64,000 nt of DNA from Oryzias latipes. Its lineage: Eukaryota > Chordata > Actinopteri > Beloniformes > Adrianichthyidae. A program made the position numbers and the translations under genes. The notes under the pieces were generated by a model that was given only the letters and a program-made list of their open reading frames with translations, was not told the origin of the DNA and searched no databases. Of the stretch, positions 33,801-45,296 are shown in pieces (within the stretch, counting starts at the first letter, position 1; each line of letters starts with the position of its first letter). The stretch is from positions 23,861,955 through 23,925,954 of the forward strand of contig NC_019866.2 in NCBI RefSeq assembly GCF_002234675.1, given 5' to 3'.

Positions 33801-36800
33801 AGCCTACACAGAAGCTGTCTGCCCAGCAGGAGGCCGAGCGCCAAGCCATCCAATCTCTGCGAGGGGGCGGAGCTTTGACAGGGAAGTTTCTGTCGACGTC
33901 CTCCCTGCCTGCAGGTGAGCTGTACTCTGCTTAAGGAGCAGCCTGCCTTCCTGAAATAGAGACGCTCATTCAACTTCCTTTTTCAGGCGGTGGCCATGAG
34001 GTTGAGGCTCCTCCTCCCACCTCTCACTCCACCCACTCTTCGCTTCTGCAACACGTGTTGCTGTTGGAGCAGGCCAGACAACAAAGCGCAATGCTCGGTA
34101 GGACTCACACGCACAATCGCACACAAAATTTCATAGATGGTGCAAAAACACACAGTCATCTGCACGAACATTTACATGCAAAAAAACACAAAGCATGTCG
34201 GCAAACATGCACATGCAAGAAGATGGACAAAGACGCACACATCCATTTGCCATCTCACAAACATACAAGTGTGCATGCAATCTTACACGAGCAAGAAAGT
34301 GCAAAAAAACCTGCAAAAACACACGTGTACAAATGCAACGTGAGAATAAAAGTTCACTGGCACAAACATGTACACATATGCATGCCACAAATGCACACTA
34401 CACAACTCCCACATGTTATAAAACATACAACTATGATGATGCACAATCATATGTTGAAAGAGAGAGAACATGCTAGTAGACGCAACAACACAACCAGAAT
34501 ATTTCTTGAAAATTTCTTTAAAAATTTAGGAATTGCAGTCATATAAAACCATGAAACAAACACACACAACACAACACACAAAACAACACAAAACGGAACT
34601 GAAAGAGCAGAGAGATTCACCATGAACGGCAGAAAAACGGTTCGGAACTGCATTAATAGCATGCCTTGATTGAAGAGAATGCAGACATATGAAAGGTAAA
34701 CGCACATTAACACACAGAAAAAAGCGTTTTTAAATGTAGACCAGTGGTCCCTAACCCCAGGGCCGCATACTGGTACCGTTCTGCGGGAGAGTTGGAAGCA
34801 GGCCGCAGAGAAAAAAATAATGCAACCTATATATATACTATATATATTTTTTTTGCCACATTCTTTTTTATTAAATTTTCAATGTAAGAAAAAAAAAACA
34901 GATTTTAATTCCACTCGATTCAGGCTTTACAAAAATGGCAACTTTTATCAACGGTATTTAGGTAATGTTTTCTCTTCTTAAAAGTCTTATTTTAACCCCC
35001 CACCCCAAGAACAAGAGTGCCTCTCCTTAGACAAATCGATGAATATAAACTTATATACCATCCTTATTTCTAACCTAATTCTGAAGGAAGTTTTATTTTG
35101 AAAATCGAGGGAATCTTCTCCACCACACCCGCTTCATTGGTAAGGTAGAGGGCTGGCAAGCAGGAATCCAGGGTTTGATTGCTGGAAGGTGAATAAACAA
35201 CAGTCTTGGGGGCAATTACCAAATCAATGGCGAGCAATTAACATCACCCAGTGGGGGTGATGACCCTCAATGCTACTGCCTCCAGAGCGCCATCAGCTGC
35301 AGCTCACCGCTCCCCCAGGGGATGGGTCAAATGCGGAGAAGGATTTCCCATTGTGGGATAAATAAAGTATCAATTATTATTATTATTATTATTTTCCAGT
35401 TGTCAGTGTTTACAGGCAAGGGTCAGCAACTACAACAAATAAGAAAAACAAACACAATTATTGGGATGTTTTCTTTTTTTTCCAAAATCCAAAATGTCTT
35501 GACACGTCAAGTCGCTCGTGTTGAAACTCCATCCGCTTCCTTCTCAAAACATTCAAGCCAGCAAAGTTAACAAAATACAAACACTTTTGGAAAGTTTCTT
35601 TCCTCTGAGGAAACAGAAGAAGAGCCTTTGACGTAAAAAGAAAGATGCGTTTAACTGCCAAAAATCAGGGGTCTTTACTTCAAATATGGATTCATTGCAG
35701 GGGTGGGCAAACTACGACCCGGGGGCCACATGTTACCCGCTAAACATTTTGATCCGGCCCTGCCAGACTAGAATAAATTGTAATTGTTGTCTGATATTCT
35801 GCGTATTTCAGGGAGTAGTGCACCCCATAGATGGTGCTCTACAGAAACACCATACTAATTTTAGGTGCAGAAAAGGATTTTGCATTTTCGCGATCATTCC
35901 AACTGCGCTTGAACGCAGCATTTCTTTGAATTTTCCCTGGTTTTGAAACCGACACTTCAAAAGGTTTTGCTTTAGTATGTTTCCTCCAAATTCCATGTTA
36001 TTTCTTCCTCATAAACTGGATTCCCAAATCCCTCCATGCTCCTGGTCCAGCCCATTCTGTCAAATTTTAGAACCTTTTGTGACCGACAAGTCAAGAAGTT
36101 AGCTCTGATTTCCTGACAGTTCTTCTGACCATAATGTTAACCGGCTGCCTAATTTTACAAGGATGCTGCATAAAGTTTATCAAAAGGTGGATTCCCGTTT
36201 ATGATAGTATTTAGAAAATACCAGTTTTAGTGAGTGTTTTCTGTTGAACCCTTATAGTCACATGAAGATGAAGTTGGCGTCCCTTTTTTTTTTTTTTGTA
36301 GCTTCCACTTTGACAGTTATGGGTTAAGGGGAAAATCTGAATCACATTTTAATTGTTGCTAAATGAAATCCAGTCCACCGATAAAGTTTAAAGCAGCTGC
36401 AGAGTATGAAGATAAACTTTACCCTGAAAAAATGAAGGGAAACTGAACTGGACGCTAAAAAAAAAAAGCCTCAGACAGGCCGGTTTGTGAAAACATTGCC
36501 TGACGTTAAAGCGGTGTGTGGCCTGAAAAAAGGTTGAAGACCACCTTTAAAGCAGCTTAAATGTTTCTTTTGTGTGGATCAGAGTCCCAGAGTTCGGAAG
36601 AGTTCACGAAAAAACGCCATCTTTTCAAATGCGCACGCCTCACTGGAAGTCTGCTGTGACCCTCCTTTCATTCAGTGCCCGTGTACAATCAATCGCCGCT
36701 GGTCACTGCTGAGAGGGGCGTGGCCTCTGGTCTCCGTTCCGTCAATAAGCTGCCTCGCCACCGGCCGCTGGCTCGCACACAGAGTGCTCCTTTGCCCCAA

Positions 36801-39800
36801 TCCCCCCAGGCCCTGCAGCAGCTGGTGGTCCAGCAGCAGCACCAGCACTTCCTGGAGAAACATTACAAGGTACGCACACAGACACACACAGTCAAAGTAC
36901 ACACAGATGGACTTGTGCACGCACACATAAGAGCACACAGACACATGAGCTTAACATGACTGCGGCTTTCTTCAGATGCTGTCAAAAGGGGCAGACCTCC
37001 CCCGGCCCCCGCCCACTCACCCAGAGGAGACGGAGGAGGAGCTGACAGAGAGCAGTGACATGCAGGAGGACGAAGGGGAGGCGAGCGTGAGCAGGTGAGG
37101 CGGTCCTCCGCGCCCTTAGCCCCTCCTGCTGGAGCTCCCCTCACAAATCTGTGCTCGGGTTTCTGTTCAGCCTCCAGAGGGAGGGGTCCCATGACCGCAA
37201 ACACGCCTCCGAACAGCTCTTTGTGCACGTGAAGGGGGAGGAGGAGCACTCAAGTGGCCAGGTCAGAGATGAGAGCACAGAGAGTGAGCTGGAAGAAGAG
37301 GAGGAGGACGATGAGGTCGTCCCGCTGAGAGAAGGCGAGGATGAGGAGAGAGGGAGCTTCATCCAGGTTTGTGCCAACGTCATGTTCACAGAGCGCCTTC
37401 AACGTTTGTTTGCCGAACTTTAAACCGGAGCTCCTGCAGAGGAGTCATGGTGGTTAGGCATGGGTAACATCCACAGTATAGGTCAGGGGGCTGTGGAGTG
37501 ACAAGTCAGATGCTGCAGTGAACCCCGGCAGCACAGAGGATGAAGGTCTGAACCCCCAGCACAGCAGATTCGGTGCCATAAAACCTAATCCCGGCCCGTC
37601 ATCACTTCAGTTTTCTCTGGCGGTCGACCCATGATCATAAGATTGCAGGTTCGAATTCCGCCTTGCACGCCCATGTGTCGAAGGGTCCTTGGGCAAGACA
37701 CTGAACCCCACCTTGCCTCTGGTGGGAGGTTGGCGCCAGTGTTCGGCAGCGGAGCCGCCGCCAGTGTGTGAATGTGTGTGTGAATGTGTGTGTGCATGGG
37801 TGAATGGGACTGTGACTGTAAAGCGCTTTGGGCCTTTGTAAGAAGGTAGAAAGCGCTATATAAGTATACGCCATTTACCATATCGTGCAGCCCTAATACA
37901 TAAATAATTATAACTTTGTTTTTATCCTTTAAACATTTGTATCTGGAGGTCATTTAGAAAAAGGCTAAAAGGCTATGATTGATTAAACCTTTAACCTAAA
38001 GGGTAAAAGCAACAAAAAACGAGGACTTTTGATTATTTTAGTAAGAGGTGGAGGTTTGCCAGTCACTTTCATTGTGCATGAAGGAGCTCCATATTCTATG
38101 GAAAAGAAAACAATCAAAGTGACCAAAAGAAGGGCCTGAAATTTCCTGAGGGGGCTGAACAATAGAGCGGTTGAAAGGCTCACACACACGCAAACGTAGT
38201 GCTGACGCCACAGTGACATCACCGGCTGATGACTCAGCCGCTGGACTCCGGTCTGCGTGTCGGAGCTTTCGAGTGTGCACCCACACACGGTGAGTCAGCC
38301 GGCGCACAGCAGGAGCACAGCAACACTCTATTAATAGCACCTTCACAGAGTGTGTGTGTGTCTTTGTGCAAATCCAGCGCGCACACACACACACACACAC
38401 CCCCACACACAAACACTCAAGGCTGGTAATGATGTGATCATTTTTTATCATTAAGATGCAATGTCCCAAAAGCCGAAAAGTCACACAGTGCATGTGAGAG
38501 TGTCAATGTGTGTGCTTGTTTGTGTGCCTGCGTGTGTCAGTTAGCTGAAAGGTCACAGAATGCATGTGCGCTCACATTTGTAAGACCGTGCGTCTGGCCC
38601 GGATGGTTCTGGTGCTGATGCGGGTCCGTCTGTTTCTGTCTCTGGCAGCCCCTGCAGCCGCTGGGCGTCTTCCAGTCCTCGTTGGCCCACAAATATCTGG
38701 GACGGTCCAAGTCGTCTCCCACAGCGTCCATCAATCCTGTCAAGCACCTCTTCACAACTGGTCAGTTCAGCGCGTGATGGCTGCCGTGCTCGTTACCTAG
38801 CAACAGATCCTCTAGGACCCTCCTCCTTTTACGCTCCCTTCGCACATCCACGTTTAAGTTGATAAAAGCCTCGCGCTGAACCAGTGCTGCACATCGGTGA
38901 CGGGTGGAGGTGTAGCTTTTTATGCTGCGTTCACAACAGACACGATTCGCGCACCAAATCCACATCTGCTGTCTCTCTGTCGACACGCGTGTCCAAAAAT
39001 GTTTTGATGTTCCTGGTGTGTGGGAGGAGCTACAGGAGCTAGCAGTTTTCATTGCTGCATAGAAGCATTGTCTGTATAGCTCATACAGACGATTCATGGA
39101 AGACTCTGATGATGTTGAGAGATCAGGTTGGTGGATTTTGAAAAGCTCTACGAAAGCATCGGTAGTCCCGTCTCCATGTTCGGGTTCATGACATCATTGA
39201 GAGACTCTCCCGGTACGGCGAGCTTCACCATCTCCCCCATGTTGGTTTTGGACTCCCGCTGCTGATCGCATCGTTAAACGTCGCGTCACAGACTAAAGCC
39301 GCCTTCCTGTGTGGTTGATGGGACGTAAACGCAGCCATCCCAAACCCCGGAAACGTCACGACGGCCAAAACGCGCTGCAGCCACACCGCTGCGCCTGACG
39401 CTCGAAACGTACCGCAGGACCTCTGATCGCGCCTGTGCGTTGACTTAACCTTGAAACTGGCGAATGGCGTTCAGTGGGAATGCAGCATTACTCTGTCGTC
39501 CTGAGGTTGTTAGTGTGGGGGCCTCACTCCCAGCCAAAGATAAAGGTGTACCCCGCAAACGCTCAAAAACAGTTTTAAACTATTTTTCTGGTCTAAGGTT
39601 GAATACAAAAGGAAAAGTATACGGAGACAGGATGATGGAGAACTTGAGTAGAACAATACATCTGATAGCTATATACGATGCAGATCAGGAGATGCTCCGC
39701 CCCTGGAATTTTTCCTCTATAGACAGCTGCATGTTAGGGGGCGTGGCCAGAGACTGCAGCACTCCGTCTGTTGGAGGGAACCTGACTTCCTGCCTCTTCC

Positions 39801-42800
39801 CTCCCCAGGTCTGGTCTACGACAGTCTGATGTTGAAGCACCAGTGTGTGTGTGGAAATGCCCACATCCATCCGGAGCATGCAGGCCGGGTCCAGAGCATC
39901 TGGTCCAGACTGCAGGAGACGGGCCTACTGGGCCGCTGTGAGGTAGATACACACACACACACACACACACACAGATGTACACTGTTGGAAAAACCTCCTA
40001 CACATCCTCCCCGTGTGTCTGTGAGCAGAGGATACGTGGACGGAAGGCATCTCTGGATGAGATCCAGTCTGTTCATTCGGAGTTTCACACGCTGCTGTAC
40101 GGAACCAGCCCACTCAATCGGCACAAACTGGACCACAAGAAGCTTCTGGGTGAGTCTGTGTGTGACGGCGCCGCAGAGCCGTGGTCAAACAGTGACCACA
40201 CTTGGCCCAGGAGTGACCCCTGAGGGGCTTGGAGCACGATCACCCGAAAACAATCAATCCACCCACAGAGCCACTTCCACTTTTACCTTTTCAAAATAAA
40301 ATGCATATCTACAGCATACACATTTCAGTTCCACAAAGCCTGTTTAGACTAGCAAGACTCTTTAAGAGGTCCTTTTTTTTTTTTTTTTTACGGGATGTTT
40401 AGAATATTATAAAGCTCTAGTTTATGCATTTGTAGGTGCAGGCTTTGGCAGGTGAGCCTCAAACTTTACGTTGTCCTGCTCAATGCTGTTGATTAGAATG
40501 TAGTAAACGATGACGATGTGCTCCTTTATGCTTAGACTTTGCTTTGTCGTACCACGGGGAAAGTCAGAGATTCTTCGGGGTCTTTTGTCCAATCTTTGAC
40601 TGTTTGAGCAACTTTGACTCCTATTCCAGAGCAATTTGAGTCTCTAAGAGCTGCATTTCTGGTTTGCTACAATAACAAGAAGAATTTGCAAGCATCTTAT
40701 CAACTTAACTAAGATCTGTTTTACAGTTTTTTGAGCCAGTGATACTGACTTTTTATATTTTCAACTATTAATTCATATTTTGTTTTGTTTTTAAATCCAA
40801 AGTTTGCATCTTTTCTTACATGTCTACTTATATCCTTCAAGTCACCTTAATTGTTCTTTTTTTGTTTAATTTTTTTTAATTAAAAATTGGCAAGTGTTAC
40901 ATAATTTGGATAACTAGGGATTGAAACTGAATAAAAGTCTAATTGTTGTCTTAAAAAGACAATTAATACCAATTCAAAAACCAATTGAAATTAGTCATCC
41001 GTGTGGATCTTAATCTGAAACTGTGGATCAGCGGTTCTTCTGTCCCAGCAGGACTCTGGCAGGTCCTCTGTGACCTTCGGTTCTGTGAACGTGACCCTGA
41101 AACCCGCCTCTGCTTTGTCCTCAGGTCCCATCAGTCAGAAGATGTACGCCGTCCTTCCCTGTGGAGGCATCGGGGTGAGGCTGCTGGTCGGTCTGACGTC
41201 TTCGCGTTTTTAAAACCTCATCTTAACTGCCCCCCCCCCCTCCCCCCCTGAATCCAGGTGGACAGTGACACCGTGTGGAATGAGATGCACTCCTCAGCAG
41301 CGGTCCGCATGGCTGTGGGCTCCGTCATCGAGCTTGCCTTCAAAGTGGCAGCAGGAGAGCTGAAGGTAAGCCCCCCCCCCCCCCCCCCCCCCCCCCCGAC
41401 TATGCACCTGCCCCCCCTCCCCCAGTGGAGCTAGGCCTCACTCTCCCTCTCTGTTTTTGCTCAGAATGGTTTTGCAGTTGTACGTCCGCCGGGCCACCAC
41501 GCTGAGGAGTCCACAGCCATGTCCGTCCCTTTTTGGTTTGAGCAGAGCAACGTTGTGGGCCTTTGGTTCTGTCCCGGGTCTGATTCTGTCCCGCATGCTT
41601 TCGTCTGACAGGGGGTTCTGCTTCTTCAACTCCGTGGCCATTGCTGCTAAACTGCTGCAGCAGAAGCTGGGCGTGGGGAAGATCCTGATCGTGGACTGGG
41701 TGAGCAGCTGTGAAACATTTCTTCTCTCAGATGGTGTGACCCAAGGAAGCTCCAGCTGTGCCCCCTTAAAGTTCTGGTACCGGATCTTTGTTCCTGATTC
41801 TGCTGACATTACCCAATCATTTCCTGTCTTCCAAAGGATTTTGACCTGGAGACGTTCAAATCCAGAGACAATGAAGCCCCACCTTCAGTGTTTTCTGATT
41901 GAAGAGTTATGGCAGCGGAAAGAATGTCAGCACTGTAGCTAAGGCTTTGGTGTTAAAGGGTTAGGGAATATAGAAAGCTAAAGGCCTTAGTTCTAAGGGA
42001 ATCTTGCAATATTTTCAAAATAAAAGGCCACATTCAGGCCTCACAACTGGCTCCTTTTATTCTGACACAACCCTAAACACTCAGGTCACCCTGCCTGGTC
42101 TGAGCTTCCACTGAGTGAGTGGAGCCACACAAGCCCCGCCTCTCCTTTACACTCTGACTGATCGTGTGACCCGTAGGACATTCACCATGGAAACGGCACC
42201 CAGCAGGCCTTTTACACGGATCCCAGCGTGCTCTACATCTCGCTGCATCGCTATGACGATGGAAACTTCTTCCCCGGCAGCGGAGCCCCTGAGGAGGTGC
42301 GCACGCTACGGACACAACAGATGACAGATACACAACACAAGGACGACACACAATCCAGACTGACTGCAGACTAAATGCTGAAATTAGAAAGGAAATGAAA
42401 CAAGCACACAACAGAGCTAATAAACCAATTCTAATGAATGATTCATCACTTAGCCAAAGTGAAGTCGTTTGTTTTTGTCCTTTCCTATTACACAAGTGAA
42501 CAGAATCATTATTTTAAACATGTACTGCAGTTTCACCTGCTAATTCAATATTTTTATTTTCATTTCTTTCATTCCTTTATGAGTCACCATCCCAACTTTT
42601 CCTGTCAGGGAATTTTTTCCAGGAGCATCCCTGTGGCTCATTGTTTCCTCTCTGCAGGTGGGGTCCGGAGCAGGTGTGGGCTTTAACGTGAACATAGCGT
42701 GGACCGGAGGCGTGGAGCCCCCCATGGGGGATGTGGAGTACCTCGTTGCTTTCAGGTAAACCGCATCAGCTCCTGCCCATTGATAGAAGTGGATGGATCA

Positions 42801-45296
42801 GAATGAGGAAGACGAATGCCTCCGGCGAGCTGTTGTCAGACTGTTTGCTAGAGCTGATGTTCACACAAACAGTAACATGCTACATGTGCAAACAAAATAC
42901 GTCTATAAATATGCATTTATAGATGTATTTTGTGCTTTTGCTATTAGTTAAAAAAGATTTCTAGCTCTTAAAAGATGTCTTCTGTCTTCAGAAACACTGT
43001 GGTTCACACCCAGACCTTCAAACCTCCTGAACTCTTGATGCTGATTTGGCATCTTAACCAATCAGCTCCTTTCTCAGTTCTAGCCAATCAGATTGCAGTT
43101 ATTGCTTGGGCCTTCCTTTTTTTTAAATCAATTTTAGTCATTGCCTGTACCTTTTAGTCTGTCACTCAAACATGCTAAATATTTAAATGCCCACATTTCA
43201 TAATGAATCCTTCCCGACTAACATGAAGTCATGTGAAACGTTTTGTACTTTCATGCTCACCATCAGACCAACTATGCCTGCAGAGATATTCAACAAGGTT
43301 TGCAGAGCACTTTTGAAAATCAGGCCAAATCAGCTGAATCCACTCAGCTTCGTCTGTTTCTTCTGAAGGTCTGCCTTTATTCACACTAAAAGGATAAAAA
43401 GTAGAAACTCTGTTTTACCCAAAGGTAAAAAAAAAAATGATTTGAGGTAAAGCTTAGGTTATAGGGGTCCCTTTAACAGGTTCTGCTGTTTAACAACCCG
43501 GTTAAAAGCCAACTTTGAATAAAAAAAATGCGTTTTTGGTGTTTTAAATATGAAGGAGGACAGTTATAAGGTATATTAGGCTGATAATTGCGTAAATTAG
43601 TATTTCTTTATTCAAGTGTTGGAGCAGACACAAAAATGCAGTTTGACAAAGCTTGTATTTATGTAGAAGCTACAATCAGTAAGTCACGGTCTCCCTGCTC
43701 CGCTCCATTCGGATCTTTCACCTGCAGACTTATAGATCCACGTACGTCTTTGTTTTCCTGGTCTGAGCTGGAATCTGGATCCAAACTGAATGACTGGAGA
43801 GCTTTTTGTGGCAGCAGTAATGTTACGTTGGAGTTGTGAGGGTCTGTAAGCTAGCAAAAGAGCATGATGGATGATGGGAAGGGGGGTGGGCTTACTCCGC
43901 ATCAAAGGCCCCTCCCACAACTCCGGTGAGTTCATAATGAACTCCTGCCGCTCTGCTGAAACCAAAAAACAGCATAATTATAATGAAAACACTTTGTAAA
44001 TCGATCAAAAGGTGATCAGAGTGGGGCATTAAAGCTAAAGGTGGGCTGGGTGGGGGCGGGGGGTGTTGTCTTGTGATATCACTGATTCTGGAACCAGCTG
44101 CCTGCTATATTTGACTGGTCTTGGTTGCAGTTTTTGAGTCTGTCTCATTCTGGCTCTGCAGGAGTGTGGTGATGCCCATCGCTCAGCGGTTCAGTCCTGA
44201 TGTGGTTCTGGTGTCTGCGGGCTTTGATGCAGTGGAGGGCCATCAGTCTCCTCTGGGGGGCTACAACGTCTCTGCCAAATGTGAGTGTGGAGCCTCTGCG
44301 GCGCCTCGGCGTCCGCTTTGGAGCGTCTTCCTGACTTTGTCCGGTGGTCACAGGTTTCGGACAGCTCACCCAGCTGCTGATGGGTCTGGCGGGTGGGCGG
44401 GTGGTCATGGCTCTGGAGGGGGGCCACGACCTGACTGCCATCTGTGACGCGTCGGAGGCCTGCGTGTCTGCACTGCTGGGAGACCTGGTAAGAACTCCTG
44501 CAGCGTGCAGGTCTCCTTTAACCGTCAGTCCGTCTCTGATCATCAGGGACAAAAGATGAAACCATGACACGCTCTTCCTGTCTGTTCCAGTGTGACTCCA
44601 CCTTTCAGTGGCCGCTGGACAATCCCTGTCCTAAAGCTTGTGCCTCCTTGGAGCGGGTCATCGAGATCCAGAGTAAATGGCATGCACTAACATTCCTGAT
44701 ACTTGTTGTGGTGCTGCCCTCTGGCTCACCGTCCTCCTGTCTCTCTGTCTGTCAGGTAAACACTGGTCCTGTCTTCAGCCTTTGTCCCAGACCAGCGGGC
44801 GCTCGCAGCCTGACGGAGGTCAGGGGACGCAGTCGGAGAAGGACGAGGCGGAAACGGTCAGTGCCATGGCGTCGCTGAGCGTGGACGTGGAGCAGCCTGT
44901 TTCTGTTCCTGAGAGCACGGACAGCAGCAGGTGAGCACAGGCCAATGCTAGTGCTGGAACTATCCGTCCCACCTTGTGAGATTTTCCTACCTGTTGAGCA
45001 AAATGATGGCTAACTAAATGTCCTGCCTTCAGTATATGAACATTTTGATGTTGGGTAGGAAAGATTCACCATGGGAGTAAGACAGATTCACTTCATGCAT
45101 AAGAAGCGGAGTAAACTAGTAAAGTAAAACTCTTTTAGTGGCAGAATGTAGAACAGTACCCTACAAATGCATACTGTTTATCCCTGTTTTCACAAGCCAT
45201 AAAGCGGGATAAAGGTCCTGGAAAAACTCAAAACAAGTGTGTGTGTGTGTGCACAGGTCCACAGAGGAGCCCATGGAGGAGGAGCCTATCTTGTAG
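21701..45296 (+). CDS. hdac5: hdac5, class IIa histone deacetylase, 28 coding exons
   Basis: Nuclear-cytoplasmic corepressor that binds MEF2 and recruits repressive complexes. Exons: 21701-21815, 26761-26847, 27735-27982, 28066-28210, 28290-28395, 32031-32164, 32326-32457, 32531-32640, 32986-33093, 33803-33914, 33987-34097, 36676-36869, 36976-37094, 37171-37366, 38649-38760, 39809-39942, 40029-40149, 41125-41174, 41258-41365, 41465-41520, 41612-41699, 42177-42296, 42658-42755, 44162-44280, 44354-44487, 44591-44672, 44756-44930, 45257-45296. All junctions are GT-AG and phase-consistent; the sum is 3354 nt, 1117 residues, close to human HDAC5. HDAC5 rather than HDAC4/7/9 is supported by [23 protein letters not shown] and the acidic C-terminus ending [10 protein letters not shown]. 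The start is the first in-frame ATG, with MLQTIYE matching the HDAC9-type first exon. No stop, frameshift or missing catalytic residue is seen. Confidence 0.95.
22255..22380. mobile_element. Foldback hAT-like MITE with perfect 72-bp core palindrome
   Basis: The outer ends CAGGAGTCACCGACCCT and the complement of CAGGGTTTACCAGCCCT resemble hAT termini, and the flanking 8-mers CTCCATGC/ATCCACGC agree at 6 of 8 positions. Within it, 22,287-22,322 and 22,323-22,358 are exact reverse complements with no spacer, centred on TGATCA. It lies in the hdac5 intron about 470 bp after the proximal first coding exon. Confidence 0.85.
23650..23850 (+). mobile_element. Truncated TTAA MITE copy
   Basis: Starts TTTAAAGTCTCTCTCCGCTCATC and includes TTTTCTAGGACGTAGTTTCT and GCTCATTAGAAATTCACCTC, as in the family. 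The right half is missing. Confidence 0.65.
23938..24045 (+). repeat. Fish SINE/LINE-tail fragment
   Basis: Contains GGGGTCACGGGGCTGCTGGA followed by CCTGGACAGGTCGCCAGTCT and GTCGCAGGG. The same family occurs at 27,240-27,365 and 52,268-52,480. Confidence 0.7.
26761..28395 (+). CDS. hdac5: hdac5 exons 2-5: Gln-rich coiled coil and MEF2-binding region
   Basis: Exon 26761-26847 is small (87 nt, phase 1-1). It is recognised because joining gives [11 protein letters not shown], the counterpart of PVTVEVKPVL in human HDAC5. Exon 27735-27982 carries GPVDLR and starts the glutamine-rich helix ([11 protein letters not shown]...QEHLK). Exon 28066-28210 continues it to residue about 198. Exon 28290-28395 carries [14 protein letters not shown] (residues about 203-216), the MEF2-interaction motif of class IIa HDACs. 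In the family the helix drives oligomerisation and MEF2 repression. The introns inside this block are 83 and 79 nt. Confidence 0.92.
27240..27365 (+). repeat. Fish SINE/LINE-tail fragment
   Basis: Contains CCTTTTGGGGTCACGGGGGG, then CCTGGATGGTACGCCATTCT and GTCACAGGGTCA. It is a diverged copy of the 23,938 and 52,268 repeats, located between hdac5 coding exons 2 and 3. Confidence 0.6.
30045..30890 (+). repeat. Degenerate tandem array, ~45-65-bp unit
   Basis: Variants of a phrase like TGATG(C/T)(G/A)TTCAGGGTCACAGTGTTAA(A/C) recur about fifteen times with irregular spacing, for example near 30,115, 30,340, 30,485, 30,598, 30,675 and 30,735. It is an old, diverged minisatellite in the intron 28,396-32,030. 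Confidence 0.7.
31307..31995 (+). repeat. Unclassified dispersed repeat, copy 2
   Basis: Homologous to 10,097-10,610, starting TAGCCGTAGTGACAACTGCC and ending near CCGTACAGGTGCAATG. It ends about 35 bp before the acceptor of the hdac5 exon at 32,031, so it may contribute the branch-point region of that intron. Confidence 0.55.
32031..37366 (+). CDS. hdac5: hdac5 exons 6-14: NLS and 14-3-3 phosphorylation switch
   Basis: Exons 32031-32164 and 32326-32457 encode [15 protein letters not shown]. Ser280 of the model corresponds to the first 14-3-3 site of HDAC5, and it is followed by the basic nuclear localisation stretch [20 protein letters not shown]. Exons 32531-32640, 32986-33093, 33803-33914 and 33987-34097 carry the linker with [16 protein letters not shown] and [14 protein letters not shown]. 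Exon 36676-36869 carries [15 protein letters not shown]; Ser506 is the second CaMK/PKD 14-3-3 site. Exons 36976-37094 and 37171-37366 encode an acidic segment ([10 protein letters not shown], then a long Glu/Asp run). Phosphorylation of the two serines drives nuclear export in the family; conservation of both implies the same control here. Confidence 0.92.
34098..34720. repeat. Degenerate CA-rich tract in an hdac5 intron
   Basis: It consists of ACAC/ACACA words with interspersed CATGCA motifs over about 450-600 bp. There is no coding constraint; several frames are open only because of the composition. Confidence 0.6.
34742..34830 (+). repeat. hAT MITE-like end fragment
   Basis: Begins CAGTGGTCCCTAACCCCAGG-GCCGC, the typical terminal sequence of a widespread vertebrate hAT MITE family, and includes CTGGTACCGTTCTGCGG. 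A similar hAT-like start, CAGGGGTGGGCAAACTACGA, lies at 35,698. The matching ends were not found. Confidence 0.55.
35120..35396 (+). repeat. SINE ending in (ATT)n
   Basis: Contains GGTAGAGGGCTGGCAAGC...GGTTTGATTGCTGG (degraded pol III head). It then has AAATGCGGAGAAGGATTTCC, CATTGTGGGATAAATAAAGT and an (ATT)n tail. This is a well-spread fish SINE type. Confidence 0.7.
37615..37882 (+). repeat. tRNA-derived SINE
   Basis: A B box GGTTCGAATTCC is at 37,648-37,659. It continues with CTTGGGCAAGACACTGAACC and GTAAAGCGCTTTGGG, and ends with AAAGCGCTATATAAGTATAC and CCATTTACCA. It lies in the intron before the VKHLFTTG exon of hdac5. Confidence 0.8.
38649..44672 (+). CDS. hdac5: hdac5 exons 15-26: deacetylase domain
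   Basis: The catalytic domain covers residues about 677-1020. Visible elements are the structural-zinc loop [17 protein letters not shown], the second Cys in LPCGGIG, and the charge-relay pair His825-His826 in PPGHHAEES. The zinc ligands are Asp863 and His865 (IVDWDIHHGNG) and Asp957 (SAGFDAVEG). His999 in LEGGHDL replaces the catalytic Tyr of class I enzymes, so intrinsic lysine deacetylase activity should be very weak, as in other class IIa members. The PPGHHAEE exon (41465-41520) is only 56 nt and sits between introns of 99 and 91 nt. Exon 38649-38760 supplies the third Ser-rich site (GRSKSSPTA) and the VKHLFTTG lead-in. Confidence 0.95.
38921..39492. mobile_element. MITE-like element in an hdac5 intron
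   Basis: Left end TATGCTGCGTTCACAACAGA and right end, reverse-complemented, ATGCTGCATTCCCACTGAAC are similar for the first 11-12 bases. The interior is CpG-richer than the surrounding intron. The family is not identified. Confidence 0.5.
41371..41397 (+). repeat. C27 homopolymer six bases into a 99-nt hdac5 intron
   Basis: An unbroken run of 27 C follows the donor GTAAG directly, inside the 99-nt intron (41,366-41,464) that precedes the PPGHHAEE exon. The preceding 83-nt intron also has C-rich runs. The G-rich complement could form a quadruplex. Confidence 0.95.
43502..44032 (-). mobile_element. TTAA MITE copy, minus orientation
   Basis: TTAA is found at 43,502-43,505 and 44,029-44,032. The right end, read on the minus strand, is TTAATGCCCCACTCTGATCA. 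The interior contains the family's ATCTGGATCCAAACTG and TTCATAATGAACTCCTGCCG segments, and the left part matches the GTTTTTGGTGTTTTAA end. It lies between hdac5 exons 23 and 24. Confidence 0.7.
44756..45296 (+). CDS. hdac5: hdac5 exons 27-28: C-terminal nuclear export segment
   Basis: Exon 44756-44930 begins KHWSCLQ and carries [17 protein letters not shown] (residues about 1078-1092), the class IIa nuclear export sequence. The last coding exon, 45257-45296, is 40 nt and ends [10 protein letters not shown] with TAG at 45,294-45,296. The C-terminal acidic motif is shared by HDAC4 and HDAC5. Confidence 0.92.

Noticed and set aside
34055..34546. 163-codon His/Thr-rich open frame
   Set aside because: Its beginning overlaps the hdac5 exon 33987-34097 in the wrong frame, and the remainder is a CA-rich intronic tract.
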